The notes: generated from the sequence alone by a model not told the origin. Shown: positions 38,923 through 47,141, counted from the stretch's first letter. The stretch: 64,000 nt of DNA from Gammaproteobacteria bacterium (GCA_023228645.1 JALOAT010000012.1:1-64000); one strand, 5' to 3'. A program made the numbers and translations.

Positions 38923-39180
38923 ATGTCACAATACAAAACGGTAGAATGTTACAAAACTTTTGACGGTAAACTGTTTGAGAATGAAGAGCAAGCAAAAGCC
39001 CATGCTGATGACATATTAGGCGAAGAGTTAGACGGCTTGCTAAAGCTTGCTAACCTTGACATCACACGTACACAAGAATATAAAGCTTTGTTAGCCTGGA
39101 TGAAAGACAGAGAAAACTTGACAAAAACAATAAATCAATTGTACAATATATTAAACTTTGAAGATGATAGCCAAGGGTAA
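38923..39180 (+). CDS. Hypothetical protein, 85 aa
   Basis: ATG 38923 after GGAGTGTTTGAA. An N-terminal CYKTFDGKLFENEEQAKAH pattern (phage beta-hairpin plus helix) leads to an acidic helical C-terminus. Heads a run of six overlapping tiny genes. Confidence 0.63.
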   Translation: MSQYKTVECYKTFDGKLFENEEQAKAHADDILGEELDGLLKLANLDITRTQEYKALLAWMKDRENLTKTINQLYNILNFEDDSQG

Positions 39181-39183
39181 GAT

Positions 39184-39402
39184 ATGCACCACGTACAAAC
39201 CAAAGTAGCAGACATTATGCACGAAAACGGCAATTATTGGGTGTGCCGTGATAAGAAACAAGAAATGTACATTGTTTTCAAAAGCGGTATTACACATTCT
39301 GTTAGTGATAGTGCATACCCGTTAACAGAAGATGGATTATCAATTGCTATTGCTAGGTGCGATTATTTGGCAAAAAGGAATAGCAAAGCATGCGTACAAT
39401 AA
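39184..39402 (+). CDS. Hypothetical protein, 72 aa
   Basis: Beta-rich (GNYWVCRDKKQEMYIVFKS) with three Cys. Overlaps the next gene by 13 bases. Unknown function. Confidence 0.6.
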   Translation: MHHVQTKVADIMHENGNYWVCRDKKQEMYIVFKSGITHSVSDSAYPLTEDGLSIAIARCDYLAKRNSKACVQ

Positions 39403-39557
39403 ACTTGTATAGTAAACGGTGGAGCGTAGCCAGGGGCTTACACTGGCAGCTAGAAAGAGAATGTTCTAAAGAAAATGCGCAAGCATGGTTAGCAGTGTTT
39501 CAAAAAGATGAACCGGAAATTGAATTTAAGCTTTCAAAGAAAAAGCCTAAACTGTGA
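39390..39557 (+). CDS. Small basic protein, 55 aa
   Basis: AAGGAATAGCAAAGC before ATG. Reads MRTINLYSKRWSVARGLHW and ends KLSKKKPKL. Basic, Trp-rich; nucleic-acid binding is possible. Confidence 0.55.
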   Translation: MRTINLYSKRWSVARGLHWQLERECSKENAQAWLAVFQKDEPEIEFKLSKKKPKL

Positions 39558-39565
39558 GAAAGAGC

Positions 39566-39727
39566 ATGAACAAAGAAAGGTTATACCATATTGTAGCCAT
39601 AAACGAAAAGACAGGAAATAAAACCTATCTTACAGCCTATCCCATGAATCACAAGAAATGCTGTGTAATGCTTAGTAAGCAATCCCATTACCCGACAATA
39701 CGTAAACAATTGGAAGAGGTGCAATAA
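39566..39727 (+). CDS. Small basic protein, 53 aa
   Basis: Starts 8 bases after the upstream stop with GAGAAAGAGC. Reads MNKERLYHIVAINEKTGNKT, then a Cys pair (HKKCCVML). Ends in TAATG overlap with a 16-codon ORF. Unknown function. Confidence 0.55.
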   Translation: MNKERLYHIVAINEKTGNKTYLTAYPMNHKKCCVMLSKQSHYPTIRKQLEEVQ

Positions 39728-39777
39728 TGTCTGATGCTTTTGCCATGTATAATATCACTGAGGAAATAGGGAAATGA
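39727..39777 (+). CDS. 16-residue ORF in the tiny-gene run
   Basis: MSDAFAMYNITEEIGK, coupled by TAATG on one side and ATGA on the other. Too short to be sure; it may be a coupling ORF that keeps ribosomes moving. Confidence 0.3.
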   Translation: MSDAFAMYNITEEIGK

Positions 39778-39914
39778 ATAAACGTCAGTATTTAGGCTTA
39801 TTGCTGAAACAATCCCCTGAATGGATAAGACAATCAATGAATAACCCTACTGAATATATGCGGCCCATTCATATAAAATTACATGCTCTAGCTTTACGTA
39901 ATTGGGGTAAATAG
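39774..39914 (+). CDS. Small hypothetical protein, 46 aa
   Basis: ATGA overlap at its start and GAGGAAATAGGGAA upstream. Basic helical peptide (KRQYLGLLLKQSPEWIRQS). Ends before a terminator. Confidence 0.52.
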   Translation: MNKRQYLGLLLKQSPEWIRQSMNNPTEYMRPIHIKLHALALRNWGK

Positions 39915-39927
39915 ATGAAATGAGCAA

Positions 39928-39956
39928 AAAGCCTGCATTAGCAGGCTTTATTTTTC
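39928..39956 (+). terminator. Rho-independent terminator
   Basis: AAAGCCTGC/GCAGGCTTT stem, loop ATTA, then TATTTTTCTT. Confidence 0.88.
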
Positions 39957-39990
39957 TTCATAAATCACACATACATTTACAATTGAAAGC

Positions 39991-40019
39991 TTGTATTGTT
40001 TTAATTATTTGCTTATAAT
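39991..40019 (+). promoter_or_regulatory. Sigma-70 promoter
   Basis: TTGTAT, 17 bp, TATAAT, 34 bp upstream of the 40053 gene. Confidence 0.7.
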
Positions 40020-40052
40020 GTAATCACTGAAACACACAACAAGGAAAACATC

Positions 40053-40256
40053 ATGCAGCATACAGAAAAACGTATTGTAAAAGTAGGACTAGGACAGCTA
40101 GAAAAGAAGATGACAAAGGAACAAGCCAAACGCTACGGAAATAAAAACATACCGTTAGACGTAAAGAAGGCAGGGTTTGAAACTGTTATTTTTGTTTCGG
40201 ATGCAGAGATAAACGGAAATACATTTTACCGTATCAACTACGGTAAGAAATGCTAA
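40053..40256 (+). CDS. Small basic protein, 67 aa
   Basis: ACAAGGAAAACATC before ATG. Lys-rich (KVGLGQLEKKMTKEQAKRYG). Unknown function; two-gene operon with the next gene. Confidence 0.6.
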   Translation: MQHTEKRIVKVGLGQLEKKMTKEQAKRYGNKNIPLDVKKAGFETVIFVSDAEINGNTFYRINYGKKC

Positions 40257-40265
40257 GGAGCGAAC

Positions 40266-40451
40266 ATGCCAATATCAGACAACCCGTTAATGGAAGCATA
40301 TAAAACAATCAGACGGTACGGTACAATTGTATATGACAATTCTATAACAACAGCAACAGGGCATATAAGAACATTAAGCATCATATACAAAGAACAAGAA
40401 TATATGATAAGATTAAAGAACGGAGAAATTAAATCTATTCGTATGTTGTAA
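40266..40451 (+). CDS. Small basic protein, 61 aa
   Basis: AAGGAGCGAAC before ATG. Beta-rich C-terminus (IYKEQEYMIRLKNGEIKSI). Followed by a terminator. Confidence 0.58.
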   Translation: MPISDNPLMEAYKTIRRYGTIVYDNSITTATGHIRTLSIIYKEQEYMIRLKNGEIKSIRML

Positions 40452-40455
40452 TACT

Positions 40456-40480
40456 AAGCCCCTGATAGGGGCTTTCTTTT
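40456..40480 (+). terminator. Rho-independent terminator
   Basis: AAGCCCCT/AGGGGCTT stem with a GAT loop followed by TCTTTT. Confidence 0.86.
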
Positions 40481-40934
40481 GTTTGTTTCATACAACAAGC
40501 TAACACACAATAAATAATACGTTAACAGGGCCAGGGAAGGCCATTAGAAGCCCTACAATCAATTAAAACAATCAGGGCTAACACTTCATACAAGAAAGAC
40601 AATAGAAGGGCTTAGAACGCCTGTAATCACTCATGAGGTAATACCCTTATGTTACATAGGGTAGTATTAAACAATGTTTGTCGTTTTTCCACTACAAATA
40701 CAAACGACATTAAAATTGATATACAAGACATATAAATAACAATAATTACTCTCAGTGCGAGGCCAAAACGTCAGGTTTGGTCAAGCCCCTATTAATATTA
40801 TTCATTACTAAAAGTAATAATAAAACAACAAATAATGAATTTAATACATAATTATATGTTCCTCTTAATATTAAAAGATGAGGAACATTAATATTCTTTC
40901 TATGATTATTTATTATTCTGTAATGAACATTTAA

Positions 40935-40950
40935 TGTTTCACGTGAAACT
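40935..40950. promoter_or_regulatory. parS-like site 3
   Basis: TGTTTCACGTGAAACT matches TGTTNCACGTGAAACA except at the last base and contains the perfect 14-bp palindrome GTTTCACGTGAAAC. Confidence 0.75.
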
Positions 40951-41243
40951 TAGTTGAACGTATCCCCTAAGAGTAGGGAACATTAAAATTATGTTCATCT
41001 TAATGTTAAATCTTAGTAGGGTAATGGGTATAGATATTTTAATATTATGGGTGAGGGAATATTAATTGGTGTGGGGCGCGTTAAGCCCCGCTTTTATCAA
41101 TCGGGTCATAAAGCGTCCTACTAAGAGATATTTATATATGTTGGGGCTTCCCCTTCGGGGATATTTCAATGAGAAATTTTAGAGGGAACATTAGAATAGC
41201 CCCAATTGATTTTAGAGGGTGTATAATATATTACGTCCAAAAC

Positions 41244-41384
41244 TGACACACCCATCTAAGTGTTTGATATTATTAACAAAAAGAGTGTTAGTGTATATGT
41301 CAAAGTGACACACTTCAGAGAGAAAAATGACACATATTTATTGTTTTTCTTGACTTGCTCACCTTTATGTGGCATAATGACACA
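41244..41384 (+). repeat. Four TGACACA direct repeats (probable operators)
   Basis: TGACACA at 41244, 41306, 41328 and 41378. The second is part of inverted repeat TGTCAaagTGACA, and the last begins at the final base of the -10 box of the promoter at 41350. Likely binding sites of the HTH protein encoded next. Confidence 0.65.
41350..41378 (+). promoter_or_regulatory. Sigma-70 promoter of the HTH regulator
   Basis: TTGACT, 17 bp, CATAAT; flanked by TGACACA repeats. Confidence 0.72.
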
Positions 41385-41413
41385 GTTATATGGGCTATAT
41401 TTTAAAGGAGTGT

Positions 41414-41974
41414 ATGAAAGAACAAAGAAACATATCCATACACTTGGATAGAGAGGAAGGGTTTTCGATTAGGGAGATTGCCCGTAGGAATAATTGTTCC
41501 ACTACAACAGTACAGAAGGTATTGAAACAAACTCCTCCTGAAGATATTTCTATGTCCGAGGCTGTTGATTCTATTTATACTCTTGCTTCGAGAAAAGAAG
41601 GGGTGTTGTTTTCTGAAGAGTATTCTTGTCTAAAAGAAATCTTCGGGGATGAGATAGAGAAGGGTGTTGTAGGGCAGGTAAGACGGAAAGTGAAGGCAAA
41701 AGCTTCCAAGAAAGGAACATCAGTTTTGTTTATCCCTAGCTGGTTAGGCAGAGAAGATGTTATGGAAAAGAGAGATAGTATTATGTCTCTTGCAAATGAA
41801 CTTCATGAGCGAATGTATGAATACATAGAACAAGCAGTGGATGAAACAGGCGCTTCTTGGAATGAATGTAGAGATATTTTGTTGTCACTAGCTATTCCTT
41901 CTTATAGTAATATCCCTGTTTCCGTTCAGTGTGAAAGGATAGATGAAATTATCCACAAACTACAGATAAAATAA
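41414..41974 (+). CDS. Helix-turn-helix transcriptional regulator
   Basis: 186 residues from ATG 41414 (AAAGGAGTGT). N-terminal resolvase/sigma-r4-like HTH (LDREEGFSIREIARRNNCSTTTVQKVLKQ). The rest is helical and charged, perhaps an oligomerisation or effector domain, without a known family. Four TGACACA copies around its own promoter suggest autoregulation. It is the last rightward gene before the long leftward block, facing it across a bidirectional terminator. Confidence 0.75.
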   Translation: MKEQRNISIHLDREEGFSIREIARRNNCSTTTVQKVLKQTPPEDISMSEAVDSIYTLASRKEGVLFSEEYSCLKEIFGDEIEKGVVGQVRRKVKAKASKKGTSVLFIPSWLGREDVMEKRDSIMSLANELHERMYEYIEQAVDETGASWNECRDILLSLAIPSYSNIPVSVQCERIDEIIHKLQIK

Positions 41975-42000
41975 TAGCCCCTAAAGGGGCTATTTGTTTT
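41973..42000. terminator. Bidirectional terminator between convergent blocks
   Basis: AATAGCCCC/GGGGCTATT, loop TAAA, T-run on the right and A-run on the left. Ends both the regulator transcript and the long leftward transcript. Confidence 0.86.
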
Positions 42001-42238
42001 AGCAATACTTTCTATATTGCTCACGATGTTCTTTACTGTCATACCTTGCTACCATACCACAATCCAGACATTTAACAACAACCCAATAAAAATCTTGATA
42101 ATCCCAATTATCTGTATTGGCCCCTCTTTTTGTTTCCACGTTTTCATGTGGACATTGAGTTTGTAATACCCTGATCTGTTCTTTGTACCAATCTTCTCTT
42201 TCCTTTAGATAGGTGAACACTTGTTTTATTTCATTCAT
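41999..42238 (-). CDS. Zinc-ribbon-like small protein, 79 aa
   Basis: Coiled helix start (FTYLKEREDWYKEQIRVLQ), then CPHENVE...VVVKCLDCGMVARYD: CPxH and CxxC knuckles that could hold one zinc. Paralogous in layout to the protein at 44165. Four-base overlap with its upstream gene. Confidence 0.65.
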   Translation of the reverse strand: MNEIKQVFTYLKEREDWYKEQIRVLQTQCPHENVETKRGANTDNWDYQDFYWVVVKCLDCGMVARYDSKEHREQYRKYC

Positions 42239-42705
42239 TGTTTTTCTATCCTGTGTGTATTAGTTCTTACAACGGCTGTCAAGAAACCTTGATTAAAAGC
42301 ATTCCACAACCACTTAACATCTACGGGATGTCCCTCCCGTTCCACCCGACCGATGTATTCCCCGTAATCATCCTTGTCAAATGATTCAGGATAGTGTGTA
42401 TAAAGAATCTTCACGTAAGATTCAAAGTTTTCTTCTAAAGAAGATTTCTCTCTCAAACTCTTCACCTTCTCAGCCAGTGCAAGAGGATAGGGAATATATT
42501 CAATCTCCTTTATCCTGTTCTGCTGAATGTATCTGTCGATAGTGGTTTTAGCATAAGACTCGCTATACTTTCTTTCTGTGTGGAACATCCCTTCTACAAA
42601 GATTTCTTTCCACTTTTCCCCGTTAAACACTTCAGGAATGTAGTCTTCCCATCCAGCAAAATGTACTTTCTTTTTAATCCTTGTGACAATATTGTCTAAA
42701 TACAT
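42235..42705 (-). CDS. Hypothetical protein, 156 aa
   Basis: Mixed helical protein (RIKKKVHFAGWEDYIPEVF) with no recognised domain. Part of the long leftward operon of small genes. Confidence 0.65.
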   Translation of the reverse strand: MYLDNIVTRIKKKVHFAGWEDYIPEVFNGEKWKEIFVEGMFHTERKYSESYAKTTIDRYIQQNRIKEIEYIPYPLALAEKVKSLREKSSLEENFESYVKILYTHYPESFDKDDYGEYIGRVEREGHPVDVKWLWNAFNQGFLTAVVRTNTHRIEKQ

Positions 42706-42707
42706 GT

Positions 42708-43055
42708 CTACCCCTTCTTCCCTATTTTAACGGCTACACGAACAATAGCTAATCGTGTTGCTTTCACGTTATCCCGTTCTTCTTCCGTGGAAATATAAGA
42801 AAATGAAATAGGTTTACAAAGCTCTGGTTCATAGGGGTGCTCTATGATTGCTTGTCTTCCGCTTACTTTCATTCCGAGGAATATCGCAAGCTTGAAAGCA
42901 TCTTCGTCATTTTCTAAAGGATTCCAATACACTGAACAATCATCTTGGTTGGTATATAATAAAGCACAATAAAAGTCTTCATCGCCTTCTACAAATCCTG
43001 TTTGAACTATCCCTGCTGCTTTTGCAGCAAGTTCTAGTAATTCTCGATCTTTCAT
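42708..43055 (-). CDS. DUF2591-like protein, 115 aa
   Basis: Starts DRELLELAAKAAGI and contains VYWNPLENDEDAFKLAIFLGM, the WNPLxxDxDAxxLA core of DUF2591 phage proteins; ends with a basic helix (ATRLAIVRVAVKIGKKG). Function unknown. Confidence 0.68.
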   Translation of the reverse strand: MKDRELLELAAKAAGIVQTGFVEGDEDFYCALLYTNQDDCSVYWNPLENDEDAFKLAIFLGMKVSGRQAIIEHPYEPELCKPISFSYISTEEERDNVKATRLAIVRVAVKIGKKG

Positions 43056-43085
43056 TAATTGTTCCTTACAAATTCCTCAACTTGT

Positions 43086-43394
43086 TCATGATGTCAATAG
43101 CCACTGCTTCCTCTTTGCATCAATTATCTCTTTCATCCGTGCAGAAAGCCATTTCATTTCTTTATATGAGAGATTGTACATGATATAACCACAAGATGCG
43201 CTGGCTGTCCGGTATTGGAGTTCTGGGTAGTATTTCAATCTCACCTCCCCATTCTCCCAACACCAAAGTCCAATTATATTGGATGGCTCCACTACATCCA
43301 GCACTTTCTCTTTAAGAATCTTCACCCTTTCTGTAGGAGGGGAAGACGTTCTAGATTTAAATCTCTTAATCCATTTAAACACTACATCTCCCAT
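43086..43394 (-). CDS. Hypothetical protein, 102 aa
   Basis: Basic N-terminus (FKWIKRFKSRTSSPPTERV), middle LWCWENGEVRLKYYP, C-terminal helix. Overlaps the upstream gene by 13 bases. No domain recognised. Confidence 0.6.
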   Translation of the reverse strand: MGDVVFKWIKRFKSRTSSPPTERVKILKEKVLDVVEPSNIIGLWCWENGEVRLKYYPELQYRTASASCGYIMYNLSYKEMKWLSARMKEIIDAKRKQWLLTS

Positions 43395-43687
43395 CCAACA
43401 ATCTCATATCTAGGCTTCACTTCCACTAACTTGAAATTTCCATTAGGCTTTACCCACCAAGGATGTCCCTTCCACTTCTTAGCAAAAGCGATAGCTTCTT
43501 CTTGTGTGCGAAATGTTTTTATTTCTCGTGGAACGCCTTCTGTAGAGAAAGTTAACGATTTCCCCGTAGCCTCCACCCACCCTTCTGGCTCTTTACAAAC
43601 GTAGTATTCCTCTCCCTCCCTAGATAGTGGATTGCCGTAACTACTTATCACCTCTTTGCCTTCTACAATAAGAATATACATTGTCAT
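43382..43687 (-). CDS. Hypothetical protein, 101 aa
   Basis: Beta-rich with a short helix (RTQEEAIAFAKKWKG), the style of phage proteins with small alpha+beta modules. Ribosome site GAGGAATGAC. Unknown. Confidence 0.62.
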   Translation of the reverse strand: MTMYILIVEGKEVISSYGNPLSREGEEYYVCKEPEGWVEATGKSLTFSTEGVPREIKTFRTQEEAIAFAKKWKGHPWWVKPNGNFKLVEVKPRYEIVGWEM

Positions 43688-43690
43688 TCC

Positions 43691-43945
43691 TCAAGGATAT
43701 TTGATATAACTCACTTCTACAACAGTGCGTTTCTTAGATTCAGCCTTCATACGCTTCTGACTCTCTAGAAACCAATCAATCTCTTGTTGTGCGGACTCTA
43801 ATGTAAAGAATGGGCCACGTTCACTAAACACATCAGTGACAACCCAACAAGGCCAATCCGTCCAGTGTTGTCTCTGTGGAATGTATTCTGCAGAAACATT
43901 ACCATAGAAATCTGTCTTCTCCACCACCTTAATTCTTGTCCTCAT
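43691..43945 (-). CDS. Hypothetical protein, 84 aa
   Basis: Start set at ATG 43945 with GAGGGGTGTT; the longer frame enters the neighbour. Contains GPFFTLESAQQEIDWFLES, another beta-then-helix module like its neighbour at 43382. Unknown. Confidence 0.6.
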   Translation of the reverse strand: MRTRIKVVEKTDFYGNVSAEYIPQRQHWTDWPCWVVTDVFSERGPFFTLESAQQEIDWFLESQKRMKAESKKRTVVEVSYIKYP

Positions 43946-43953
43946 AACACCCC

Positions 43954-44163
43954 TCAATCCTTTTGTTGTGCAGGGACAAATTGTAGCACACAATACTCTG
44001 TTCGTGGCAATGCCATCTCACATTCTCGCTTCATCTCCCTTGCTTGGTGCAAGAATTCTTTTTGTTGATCTGTCACTAGATTCCCAGAGGAATCTAATAC
44101 CACCCAAACGGAGAAAATTATGCCTCCAATAACTATGAATAGGAACCATATTACATCTCTCAT
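43954..44163 (-). CDS. Small membrane protein, 69 aa
   Basis: N-terminal TM (VIWFLFIVIGGIIFSVWVV) followed by a charged helix with two Cys. One base from its upstream neighbour. Unknown. Confidence 0.6.
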   Translation of the reverse strand: MRDVIWFLFIVIGGIIFSVWVVLDSSGNLVTDQQKEFLHQAREMKRECEMALPRTEYCVLQFVPAQQKD

Positions 44164-44164
44164 T

Positions 44165-44413
44165 CTAATTCCTTTCTAATCTCTTGCCACAGTCTTCACA
44201 CCACACTTCATACCATGTTTCTCTTTTGTGGTAATCGAAGTCTTCTTTTTCTTTTTTGTTTATATGTGGGCATGTTTCTTGTAGGGCTGCAATCTGATTG
44301 TTACACTCTTTCCATACCTTTGCTTTTCGCGCAGAAGCTTCTTCCTCAATAGCTTTAATTTCTTTTTGTCTGAACTCATCTAATTCTAGTCGAAGTTTTT
44401 TATAAATATTCAC
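44165..44413 (-). CDS. Coiled-coil zinc-ribbon-like protein, 82 aa
   Basis: Long charged helix (ELDEFRQKEIKAIEEEASA), then CPHINKK...VWCEDCGKRLERN. Same helix plus CPH/CxxC plan as the 41999 protein. Likely a zinc-binding adaptor. Confidence 0.63.
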   Translation of the reverse strand: MNIYKKLRLELDEFRQKEIKAIEEEASARKAKVWKECNNQIAALQETCPHINKKEKEDFDYHKRETWYEVWCEDCGKRLERN

Positions 44414-44414
44414 A

Positions 44415-44645
44415 TTACACCTTTACACAAGAAAGCTGATAACCTCCAACCCCATCACGAGAATAACACACTACTTTGTACTGAGGCGTAATGTCTTCGT
44501 ATTTATATATTGTGTGGCCCCCTTTTTGAATCCTATAGCTTCCAGCACCAGCATGTTGTGGGAACATAGTGACCAGAGACAGTACAGCCAAAATCATTGC
44601 TACAAACAGAAGAATTAAACTTCGATTTTCTTTAATTACTTTCAT
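44415..44645 (-). CDS. Small exported/membrane protein, 76 aa
   Basis: N-terminal TM or uncleaved signal (LILLFVAMILAVLSLVTMF), then a periplasmic-type segment with two Cys (YKVVCYSRDGVGGYQLSCVKV) that could form a disulfide. Four-base overlap upstream. Confidence 0.6.
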   Translation of the reverse strand: MKVIKENRSLILLFVAMILAVLSLVTMFPQHAGAGSYRIQKGGHTIYKYEDITPQYKVVCYSRDGVGGYQLSCVKV

Positions 44646-45145
44646 GCTGCTTCCTTTCTAAAGAAACTTTGGAATTCTTGAGGGATGAGTCCTTGCCTAT
44701 ACACCACCATATATTCATTTTCATTCTCCACCCTACCTGCTATGGAATCTGCAAAATCCATCCTCTCTTGGTCATTATCTCTAGAAAAGGATTTCTTAAT
44801 ACACTTTACTACTTTTCTTGCATCTACAACAATATCGCTTTCTGTCAATAAAACAGGAAAAAGGAAACTTCCTTCCGAGAAATTATCTGAAAAATAAGAG
44901 ACACCACGAACATCAGAACAAGACAAGATACCAGAATGGGTGATCTTTTTCTTTTTGTTCACTAGATTTATTCTGCGAGAATGAAACAATTGAAGTTTTT
45001 TCGCTTTCTGCCAAGGAACAAAACATTCTTTAGGTAAATTTTTAATATTCCAAAGCTTTGTATACCTACTCCTCGCCATAGAAGAATAGGGGTCATCGGA
45101 AAACAAATATTCGTAAGTGAGATGTAAGGCTTGCTCTTCAGTCAT
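44642..45145 (-). CDS. Hypothetical protein, 167 aa
   Basis: From ATG 45145. Helical N-terminus (EEQALHLTYEYLFSDDPYS), basic middle (RRINLVNKKKKITHSG). No domain recognised. Confidence 0.62.
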   Translation of the reverse strand: MTEEQALHLTYEYLFSDDPYSSMARSRYTKLWNIKNLPKECFVPWQKAKKLQLFHSRRINLVNKKKKITHSGILSCSDVRGVSYFSDNFSEGSFLFPVLLTESDIVVDARKVVKCIKKSFSRDNDQERMDFADSIAGRVENENEYMVVYRQGLIPQEFQSFFRKEAA

Positions 45146-45221
45146 AACAATTCTCAGCCATAAACATGCACAGGAAGGCACCAGACGCCCTGTATGCGAT
45201 TTAAAAGTGTAAGGATAGGGG

Positions 45222-45259
45222 AAGCCTTAGGCGTTGTGTTAAAACGCCTTAAAAGGCTT
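45222..45259. promoter_or_regulatory. Long hairpin in intergenic gap
   Basis: AAGCCTT-AGGCGTT pairs with AACGCCT-(TAA)-AAGGCTT. Lies between the HNH gene and the 44642 gene. No T-run; possible RNA-processing site or attenuator. Confidence 0.45.
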
Positions 45260-45289
45260 CTAATTAGCTTTGTCGTATTTATACTTGTT

Positions 45290-46000
45290 TCATAAATTTA
45301 AAACCTCTCTGTCCTTCTCCGTGTAAGGAGGCCATTCTCCAAAAACTTCATAGTAATATTTGTAAACAACTTTAGCGGCATCCTCTTCTGTCTCAAAGGT
45401 TCCTAAATGGATAGGCTTACCTTCCACCGTTAAAGAACAAATCCATTTCTTGTGTTGCTTGTGGAAATAGACATATTTGAATTGGCTAGTGCCTCGCAAT
45501 TTCCGTTGATTTTTGTTTTGCTCTTCTCTGAGGCTCCATTTTACATTCCCTTCTTCATAATTTCCATTACTGTTAATTCTATCCAAGGAATGTTTTTCAG
45601 AAGGCGCTTGCCCTACATGAGAGAGGAAATCCTCGAAACTACTAATCCAATTTTCTTGGACAGAAATCCCTCGTTTTCCATAGTATTTATATCCTATAAA
45701 ATTAGGATTCAAACAACGACGTTTCATTTCTATCCAAGCGTCATATTCTTTTGTACCCACCTTGCCGTGATCTGTTGCTCTCTCTTTAGACAACTCTCTC
45801 GACAAACAACCGCAAGACTTAGAAGTGCCTCTTAACAAGTATTGTTTGCGAACAACTTGTATTTTACCGCAACTGCATTGACAGAGTAATTGTTTGTGCC
45901 TCTGAGATTTTAAACTATCTTTACTAACCCAAACATAGGAAGGGGCAGTATCTATTACCTGCCACCTCCCAAACTCTTTTCCTTTGTAATCTTCACTCAT
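45290..46000 (-). mobile_element. HNH homing endonuclease with AP2 domain
   Basis: 236 residues. N-terminal zinc-finger-like segment (CQCSCGKIQVVRKQYLLRG, SCGCLSRE), HNH core (WIEMKRRCLNPN, YYGKRGISVQENW, SLDRINSNGNYEEGNVKW), C-terminal AP2 (SQFKYVYFHKQHKKWICSL). Free-standing homing endonuclease; site-specific nicking spreads the gene between phages. It overlaps the 45993 gene by 8 bases. Confidence 0.88.
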
Positions 46001-46316
46001 AAACCGTAATCAATTTCTCCTGAGGGGAAACTTCCTTTACCGTTGCATATTCAACACAAAATCCGTGATGGGAATAATAATTGTAAAACACTTTATAGAA
46101 AACACTATCCACCTTAATCACTGAATAACAATCTTCTGACCCACCTTCACCACCGCCTTCCTGTTCAATAAACTCCACGCGATTGTTTTCAGGGAAGTCT
46201 CCCATAAGAATGTCAACATCGTCCCATTCATCGTCCCAACGAGGGGTTTCGCCCTCAGCTAGCAGGGCTTCATTAACCAGGGAAGTGAAGTCGTCCAAAG
46301 TAATAGTCTTGCTCAT
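45993..46316 (-). CDS. Conserved small protein, 107 aa, in frame with the gene upstream
   Basis: ATG 46316 with TTTAAAGGAGATTTAT, one of the best ribosome sites of the block. Acidic N-terminus (PRWDDEWDDVDILMGD), Gly/Glu linker, then a beta domain (KVFYNYYSHHGFCVEYATVKEVSP) resembling stand-alone phage proteins. No stop separates it from the upstream frame (see next feature), so a 378-residue fusion and this 107-residue form may both be made. Confidence 0.7.
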   Translation of the reverse strand: MSKTITLDDFTSLVNEALLAEGETPRWDDEWDDVDILMGDFPENNRVEFIEQEGGGEGGSEDCYSVIKVDSVFYKVFYNYYSHHGFCVEYATVKEVSPQEKLITVYE

Positions 46317-47129
46317 ATAAATCTCCTTTAAATTTAAACGGGATAAAACATACAACATTTCTTTTTCAAGAGGAAAGAGAAATTCTTCAATATTCTCGAC
46401 TATGAAATCACAAAAGATTCCTTTAGTCAAGCGTGTAACGGTTTTGTGTAGACTTTTGTTCCAAGCTTGTTGGATAGTGAACACATTTTTTTGTTTTGAA
46501 AGAGTAGGGATGAGCCAACGCTCTAAAGCAATCACTGCAATCTCTTCCTTCATCATCCTGATCTTTCGGGTAGAAGGTAGAGCATTCCATTTTTCTTTAT
46601 CAATAAAAACATCGTGACCTTCTTTTAGACAAGAAGCGTACACCGGAGAGTCAGGAAATGCTACTAATTCATGCAGATAATCATGTTCATGCAACTTAGG
46701 TACAAAATCATCAAAGAATTTATCTTTTGTTCTGTAAAGAGACAAGAAATCTTTATTCCCAAACTCTTCTACCCAATGTTTTTTTAACACCCCGCACAAT
46801 TCCTTATTGTACTTCCCTTTTGTAAGCTTTTTCAATAAAAGGACATCTTGTTTGTGTTTATGCCAGAAAATGTCATAAGCGAAGTGAGACAGCTTAATTG
46901 CCAGCAAATCCTCTAGTGTTGCTGCACCTTCAAATTTAGACTGTTCTTGAAATGCATTCATTACTTCTTGAGACATTACAATACGGTCTAGACGAAGCAT
47001 GATCTTGTTTGAAGGTTTCCATTTATCTTCTAGAGTCCACACATCAGTATCTGTACTTTTAGAAGAAATAGATATACCTAACTCTTTTAGTCTTCGGTTC
47101 AAAGCTGTTCGGCCTACGACTATCCACAC
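46317..47129 (-). CDS. Nucleotidyltransferase-like upstream part of an in-frame fusion
   Basis: GTG 47129 after AAGGAGAGACAGAA. ~271 residues beginning WIVVGRTALNRRLKELG and SSKSTDTDVW, reminiscent of the GxxAL...DxDxW start of nucleotidyltransferase-like proteins. The C-terminus is helical and basic. The frame runs without a stop through the Shine-Dalgarno of the next gene (NLKEIY encodes it), ending at 45993. Either a stop codon was lost or the fusion is genuine. Confidence 0.6.
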
Positions 47130-47141
47130 TTCTGTCTCTCC

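Larger units (their letters stand above)
40482..41413. other. AT-rich gene-free region, candidate replication origin/partition locus
   Basis: About 930 bp without a credible gene, very AT-rich in the middle. Inverted repeats: TAATACCCT..AGGGTAGTATTA (~40640-40670), TGTCGTTT/AAACGACA (40679-40709), TGTTCCTC/GAGGAACA (40857-40887). Recurrent GGAACATTA (near 40882, 40978, 41184), parS-like site 3 (40935) and GC hairpins near 41075-41160. Iteron-like repeats beside an AT-rich stretch resemble replication origins. Confidence 0.55.
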
